A stretch of DNA of 10,572 bases from Burkholderiaceae bacterium. Its GTDB lineage: Bacteria > Pseudomonadota > Gammaproteobacteria > Burkholderiales > Burkholderiaceae. Shown here piece after piece: positions 7,151-10,572 of the stretch. The stretch covers positions 1 to 10,572 of the forward strand of contig JAKONL010000562.1 of NCBI GenBank assembly GCA_022701965.1, read 5' to 3'. Below the pieces are notes generated by a model. It was not told the origin of the DNA and searched no databases. It saw nothing but the letters and a program-made list of their open reading frames with translations. How positions within the stretch are numbered: position 1 is the stretch's first letter; each line of letters begins with the position of its first letter. The translations under genes were made by a program, and so were the position numbers.

Positions 7151-8299
7151 ATGTCCGCATCCAACCCGCGCCCTTCTCCTTCGTTCGACGGCATGGCCCT
7201 GGCGCTGCAGCAGGCGCGGGCCTGTCTCCTCGTCACCGACCCGAACCCGCGCGTGGGCTGCGTGCTCGCGCGGCCCGACGGCACGGTCGTCGGCGTCGGA
7301 CAGACCCAGCGCGTCGGCGGGGCGCATGCGGAGGTCATGGCCCTGCGCGATGCAGCCTCGCGCGGCCAGTCGGTCGAAGGCGCGACCGCCTACGTGACGC
7401 TCGAACCCTGCGCGCACCACGGTCGCACCGGTCCGTGCTGCGACGCGCTGATCGCCGCCGGCGTCGCACGGGTCGTCGCCGCCATTGCCGACCCGAATCC
7501 GCTGGTCGCGGGCCAGGGATTCGAGCGGTTGCGCGCCGCGGGCATCCAGGTGGATGTCGGCGACGGCGCGGAGGCCTCGCGCATGCTCAACATCGGTTTC
7601 TTCAGCCGCATGGTGCGCAGGACGCCGTGGGTCCGGATGAAGACGGCCGCCTCGCTCGACGGCAGGACCGCGCTCGAGAACGGCCGCAGCCAGTGGATCA
7701 CCGGCGATGCCGCGCGCCAGGATGGCCATGCATGGCGTGCACGCGCGAGCGCCGTGCTCACGGGCGTCGGCACGGTGATCGAGGACGATCCCCGACTCGA
7801 CGTGCGGCTCGTCGAGACACCGCGTCAACCGCACCTCGTGATCGTCGACAGCCGTCTGCAGACGCCGCCCGCCTCCCGGCTGTTCGATGTCCCGGGCCGG
7901 CAGGTCTGGATCTACTGCGCCGATCGCGACGAGACGAAGGCAAGTGCGCTCGAAGCGCGCGGCGCCGTTGTCTTCTGCCTGCCGAACCCGCACGGAAAGG
8001 TCGACCTGCCCGCGCTGCTGCGCGACCTGGCCGCGCGCGAAGTCAACGAACTGCACGTGGAGGCCGGCGAGAAACTCAACGGTTCGCTGATGCGCGAGGG
8101 ACTGGTCGACGAACTGCTCGTCTACCTGGCGCCGAAATTCCTCGGCGACGGGCTGGGCATCGCGAGCGCACCGTTCGCCGGCGGTCCGCTGACGGATCTG
8201 GCGCAGGCGATGGCGCTGGATTTCACGGCGGTCGATCGCGTCGGAAGCGACCTGCGCATCGTCGCGCGTGTGGGCGGACGGGACGCATTCGGGGCGTGA
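7151..8299 (+). CDS. ribD: Bifunctional pyrimidine deaminase/reductase RibD
   Basis: A 382-residue cytosolic enzyme of riboflavin synthesis. It deaminates 2,5-diamino-6-ribosylamino-pyrimidinone 5'-phosphate and then reduces the ribose side chain with NADPH. The N-terminal deaminase domain (about 10-150) shows TDPNPRVGCVL (29-39), the zinc/catalytic HAE at 59-61, and PCAHHGRTGPC at 86-96 with zinc ligands Cys87 and Cys96. The usual motif is GRTPPC, and Gly94 replaces a Pro. The C-terminal reductase domain (about 158-375) shows WVRMKTAASLDGRTAL, SQWITGDAARQDGHAWRARA, LTGVGTVIEDDPRL, and LHVEAGEKLNGSLMREGLVDELLVYLAPKFLG. The phrase DGHAWRARA..LTG.GTV and TPRQP resemble Burkholderiales RibD proteins. 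Length is normal. The gene begins 10 bases after the pseudopilin stop with no evident Shine-Dalgarno sequence, suggesting reinitiation or coupling. Confidence 0.96.
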   Translation: MSASNPRPSPSFDGMALALQQARACLLVTDPNPRVGCVLARPDGTVVGVGQTQRVGGAHAEVMALRDAASRGQSVEGATAYVTLEPCAHHGRTGPCCDALIAAGVARVVAAIADPNPLVAGQGFERLRAAGIQVDVGDGAEASRMLNIGFFSRMVRRTPWVRMKTAASLDGRTALENGRSQWITGDAARQDGHAWRARASAVLTGVGTVIEDDPRLDVRLVETPRQPHLVIVDSRLQTPPASRLFDVPGRQVWIYCADRDETKASALEARGAVVFCLPNPHGKVDLPALLRDLAAREVNELHVEAGEKLNGSLMREGLVDELLVYLAPKFLGDGLGIASAPFAGGPLTDLAQAMALDFTAVDRVGSDLRIVARVGGRDAFGA

Positions 8300-8324
8300 G
8301 GTCGAGTTAGGCGAAAATGCACGC

Positions 8325-8981
8325 ATGTTCACCGGAATCATCACCGGCGTGGGGCGCATCGTCGCCGTCCACGACCTCGGAAGCTCTTCATCCCACGGCA
8401 AGCGGCTCAGCATCGCCGTGCCCGACGGCTATCTCGACGACGTCGGCCTCGGCGACAGCATCGCGCTCAACGGCGCCTGCATGACCGTCACTTCGCTCGA
8501 CCCCGCACTGCAGCAGTTCACGATCGACATCTCGGCCGAGTCGCTCGACAAGACCGCCGGCCTCGCGAGCGAGTCCGAGCGCATCAACCTCGAGAAGGCC
8601 CTGCGCGCCAACGACCGGCTCGGCGGCCACATCGTCTCCGGACACGTGGACGGCATCGGCACGGTCGCGCACTTCGCCGAGGTCGGCGAGAGCTGGGAAC
8701 TGCGCATCCACGCGCCCCATGCGCTGTCGCGCTTCCTGGCGTACAAGGGCTCGATCACCGTCAACGGCGTCAGCCTCACCGTCAATCGCGTCGCCGACGT
8801 GGCCGACGGCAGCGAGATCAGCATCAACCTCATCCCGCACACGGTCGACAACACATCGCTCGGCACCCTGGCGCGGGGCAGTCGCGTGAACCTCGAAATC
8901 GACACCGTGGCGCGCTACGTGGAGCGGATGCTCCAGGCCGGCGCGCTGCAGATTCCCCCACAGAAAGAACAGCGCCCATGA
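8325..8981 (+). CDS. ribE: Riboflavin synthase, alpha subunit type
   Basis: A 218-residue riboflavin synthase, which dismutates two 6,7-dimethyl-8-ribityllumazine molecules into riboflavin plus the pyrimidinedione returned to lumazine synthase. The family-defining MFTGII N-terminus sets the ATG at 8325; an upstream in-frame ATG at 8268 inside ribD would add 19 unrelated residues and is rejected. Two lumazine-binding barrels are visible. Barrel one, residues 1-95, has [17 protein letters not shown] (42-58, with Cys52 at the position of the conserved cysteine). Barrel two, about 96-200, has [15 protein letters not shown] (100-114), [13 protein letters not shown] (142-154) and [14 protein letters not shown] (167-180). 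Length is typical for the trimeric enzyme. It sits 25 bases after ribD and overlaps ribB by 4 bases. The symbol is ribE in many species and ribC in E. coli. Confidence 0.96.
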   Translation: MFTGIITGVGRIVAVHDLGSSSSHGKRLSIAVPDGYLDDVGLGDSIALNGACMTVTSLDPALQQFTIDISAESLDKTAGLASESERINLEKALRANDRLGGHIVSGHVDGIGTVAHFAEVGESWELRIHAPHALSRFLAYKGSITVNGVSLTVNRVADVADGSEISINLIPHTVDNTSLGTLARGSRVNLEIDTVARYVERMLQAGALQIPPQKEQRP

Positions 8982-10135
8982 AAGCATCCGTCACGCCGAT
9001 CGGTTCGGCGACCCGCAACGGACGCCCGCCCGCGCCCGTCTCGGGCGTGGAAGACATCGTGGCCGACCTGAAAGCCGGTCGCATGGTGATCCTCGTCGAC
9101 GAGGAGGACCGCGAGAACGAGGGCGACATCGTCATCGCCGCGGACCACGTCACGCCCGACGCCATCAATTTCATGGCGCGCCACGCACGCGGCCTGATCT
9201 GTCTCACGCTGTCACGCGAGATGTGCGAGCGCCTGAACCTGCCGCCGATGGTCGCGCGCAACGGCGCCAAGCATTCGACGGCCTTCACCGTCTCGATCGA
9301 GGCGGCCGAAGGCGTGACCACGGGCATCTCGGCGGCCGACCGTTCGCGCACCGTGCAGGCCGCGGTCGCACGAAACGCGGTGGCGGCAGACCTGGTCCAG
9401 CCGGGCCACATCTTCCCGCTGCAGGCGGTCGACGGCGGCGTCCTCATGCGCGCCGGCCATACCGAAGCGGGCTGCGACCTGGCCGCCATGGCCGGCTGCT
9501 CGCCGGCCTCGGTGATCTGCGAGATCATGAACGAGGACGGCACGATGGCGCGCCTGCCCGACCTGCAGGTCTTCGCCGCCGAGCACGGCCTGAAGATCGG
9601 CACCATCGCCGCCCTGATCGAGCATCGCAGCCGCAACGAGTCGCTGGTCGAGCGGGTGGGTTCGCGCGAGATCAGGACCGCCTGGGGCACGTTCAGCGCG
9701 CACGCGTTCCGCGACAAGCCCAGCGGCGGCGTGCACCTCGCGCTCGTTCGCGGCGCCTGGAATGCCGACGAGGCAGTTGCCGTCCGCGTGCATGAACCGC
9801 TGTCGGTCCTTGACGCGCTGGAGGTCGATCGCTCGCTTCACTCCTGGGGGCTCGACGCGAGCCTCGCCTACATCGCCGGCCAAGGCAAGGGCGTCGCAGT
9901 CCTGGTGAACTGCGGCGAGACGGCGGGCGAACTGCTCGCGCAATTCGAGGGCACGGCACGGCCCGCCCAGGCACCCGAACGCGGACGCATGGACCTGCGC
10001 AGCTATGGCATCGGCGCGCAGATCCTGCGCGAATGCGGCGTGCAGCGCATGCAGCTGCTGGGCACGCCGCGCCGCATGCCGAGCATGGCCGCCGGATACG
10101 GGCTGGAAATCGTCGGCTACATCCAGAAAGACTGA
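8978..10135 (+). CDS. ribB: 3,4-dihydroxy-2-butanone 4-phosphate synthase fused to a degenerate GTP cyclohydrolase II-like domain (RibBX form)
   Basis: A 385-residue protein. Residues 22-225 are a complete RibB domain that converts ribulose 5-phosphate into formate and the four-carbon donor for lumazine. It shows the acidic metal-binding loop [10 protein letters not shown] (41-50), [12 protein letters not shown] (98-109), [11 protein letters not shown] (112-122), HIFPL (144-148) and [12 protein letters not shown] (158-169). The C-terminal part aligns with GTP cyclohydrolase II in outline: [27 protein letters not shown] (269-275) and [15 protein letters not shown] (341-355). It lacks the RVHSECLTGD, zinc-binding CDCG and RQEGRGIGL motifs needed for catalysis. 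This matches the RibBX variant described in Proteobacteria, so GTP cyclohydrolase activity is not expected, although automatic annotation often calls such genes ribBA. The start overlaps the ribE stop (ATGA), so translation is probably coupled. What the second domain does is unknown. Confidence 0.93.
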   Translation: MKASVTPIGSATRNGRPPAPVSGVEDIVADLKAGRMVILVDEEDRENEGDIVIAADHVTPDAINFMARHARGLICLTLSREMCERLNLPPMVARNGAKHSTAFTVSIEAAEGVTTGISAADRSRTVQAAVARNAVAADLVQPGHIFPLQAVDGGVLMRAGHTEAGCDLAAMAGCSPASVICEIMNEDGTMARLPDLQVFAAEHGLKIGTIAALIEHRSRNESLVERVGSREIRTAWGTFSAHAFRDKPSGGVHLALVRGAWNADEAVAVRVHEPLSVLDALEVDRSLHSWGLDASLAYIAGQGKGVAVLVNCGETAGELLAQFEGTARPAQAPERGRMDLRSYGIGAQILRECGVQRMQLLGTPRRMPSMAAGYGLEIVGYIQKD

Positions 10136-10140
10136 ATCCC

Positions 10141-10572
10141 ATGCTGAACGCGAACAAGGGCGCCGAGACGACGCTCGACGGAAAGGGCCTGCGCATCGGC
10201 ATCGTGCAGGCGCGCTTCAATGCCGACATCACCGATGCCCTCGCCGAAGCCTGCCTGGCCGAACTGTCGGCGCTCGGCGTGGCCGCGAGCGACATCGACC
10301 ACGTGCTCGTCCCCGGCGCGCTCGAAGTGCCGGTCGCGCTGCAGGCACTCGCCGAGCGCGGCGGCTACCAGGCCCTGGTGGCGCTGGGCTGCATCATCCG
10401 CGGCGAAACCTACCATTTCGAACTGGTGGCCAACGAGTCGGGTGCCAGCGTGAGCCGCATCGCGCTCGACTACGGCCTGCCCATCGCCAACGCGATCCTC
10501 ACCACCGAGAACCTCGAGCAGGCCGTCGCGCGCCAGACCGACAAGGGCCGCGACGCAGCCCGCGTGGCGGTC
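10141..10572 (+). CDS. ribH: 6,7-dimethyl-8-ribityllumazine synthase (partial, 3' end outside window)
   Basis: The first 144 codons are present with no stop before the right edge; the family is usually about 150-170 residues, so only a short tail is missing. The enzyme condenses the RibD-derived pyrimidine with the RibB-derived butanone phosphate and typically assembles as pentamers or a 60-mer shell. Visible motifs are [11 protein letters not shown] (21-31, substrate-binding RFN), [11 protein letters not shown] (58-68), [20 protein letters not shown] (82-101, with catalytic His92), [15 protein letters not shown] (114-128) and KGRDAA (135-140). The ATG lies 5 bases after the ribB stop. No strong ribosome binding site is visible; AGAAAG at the end of ribB is the nearest purine run. 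nusB commonly follows ribH in such clusters, but that lies outside this window. Confidence 0.95.
   Translation, partial: MLNANKGAETTLDGKGLRIGIVQARFNADITDALAEACLAELSALGVAASDIDHVLVPGALEVPVALQALAERGGYQALVALGCIIRGETYHFELVANESGASVSRIALDYGLPIANAILTTENLEQAVARQTDKGRDAARVAV

Noticed and set aside
8300..8324. Possible internal promoter (GAAAAT) in the 25-base gap before ribE
   Set aside because: There is no -35 element at suitable spacing, and the transcript would start at or inside the start codon. The gap is short enough for an ordinary operon.
8268..8324. Upstream ATG at 8268 extending ribE into ribD
   Set aside because: Riboflavin synthases begin with MFTGII, which is encoded at 8325. The extra 19 residues are unrelated to the family and overlap ribD.

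Overview
The window reads as a gene-dense, high-GC bacterial chromosome segment with every supported gene on the + strand. The order nrdR > minor-pilin genes > ribD-ribE-ribB-ribH points to a betaproteobacterium, most likely Burkholderiales or a close relative. Two proteins support this. PilY1 is of the form whose N-terminus carries a 'LSVEFPT' segment instead of a von Willebrand A metal site. RibB is fused to a GTP-cyclohydrolase-II-like domain that has lost its catalytic and zinc motifs (the RibBX form). The species cannot be named from the sequence alone.

Layout: (1) positions 1-113 hold the last 36 codons of nrdR, the ribonucleotide reductase repressor, followed by a hairpin and a gap of about 177 bases that must contain the start of the next operon. 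(2) Positions 291-7140 hold a type IV pilus minor-pilin operon: pilV, pilW, pilX, pilY1 and a GspH/FimT-family pseudopilin. The genes overlap by 1, 4 and 17 bases, or are 2 bases apart, so they are very probably co-transcribed and translationally coupled. (3) Positions 7151-10572 hold riboflavin biosynthesis genes ribD, ribE (riboflavin synthase), ribB (RibBX form) and the first 144 codons of ribH, which runs off the end of the window. Only 10 bases separate the pilus block from ribD, with no visible terminator.

How the genes work together: PilV, PilW, PilX and the FimT-like protein carry N-terminal prepilin or prepilin-like helices. In characterised type IV pilus systems such proteins form a complex that primes fibre assembly and carries the large PilY1 adhesin/regulator at the tip. 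No major pilin, PilE, assembly ATPase or secretin gene lies here, so those must be elsewhere. The rib genes supply the pyrimidine deaminase/reductase, the C4 donor synthase, lumazine synthase and riboflavin synthase. GTP cyclohydrolase II activity is not evident in this cluster and probably comes from a separate ribA.

I found no mobile element, CRISPR array, tRNA or rRNA, and no FMN riboswitch. I also found no convincing undescribed system. The points most worth a second look are the apparent loss of the calcium-binding loop in PilY1, the degenerate second domain of RibB, the acidic cysteine-containing leader of the FimT-like pseudopilin, and the possible transcriptional linkage of pilus and riboflavin genes.
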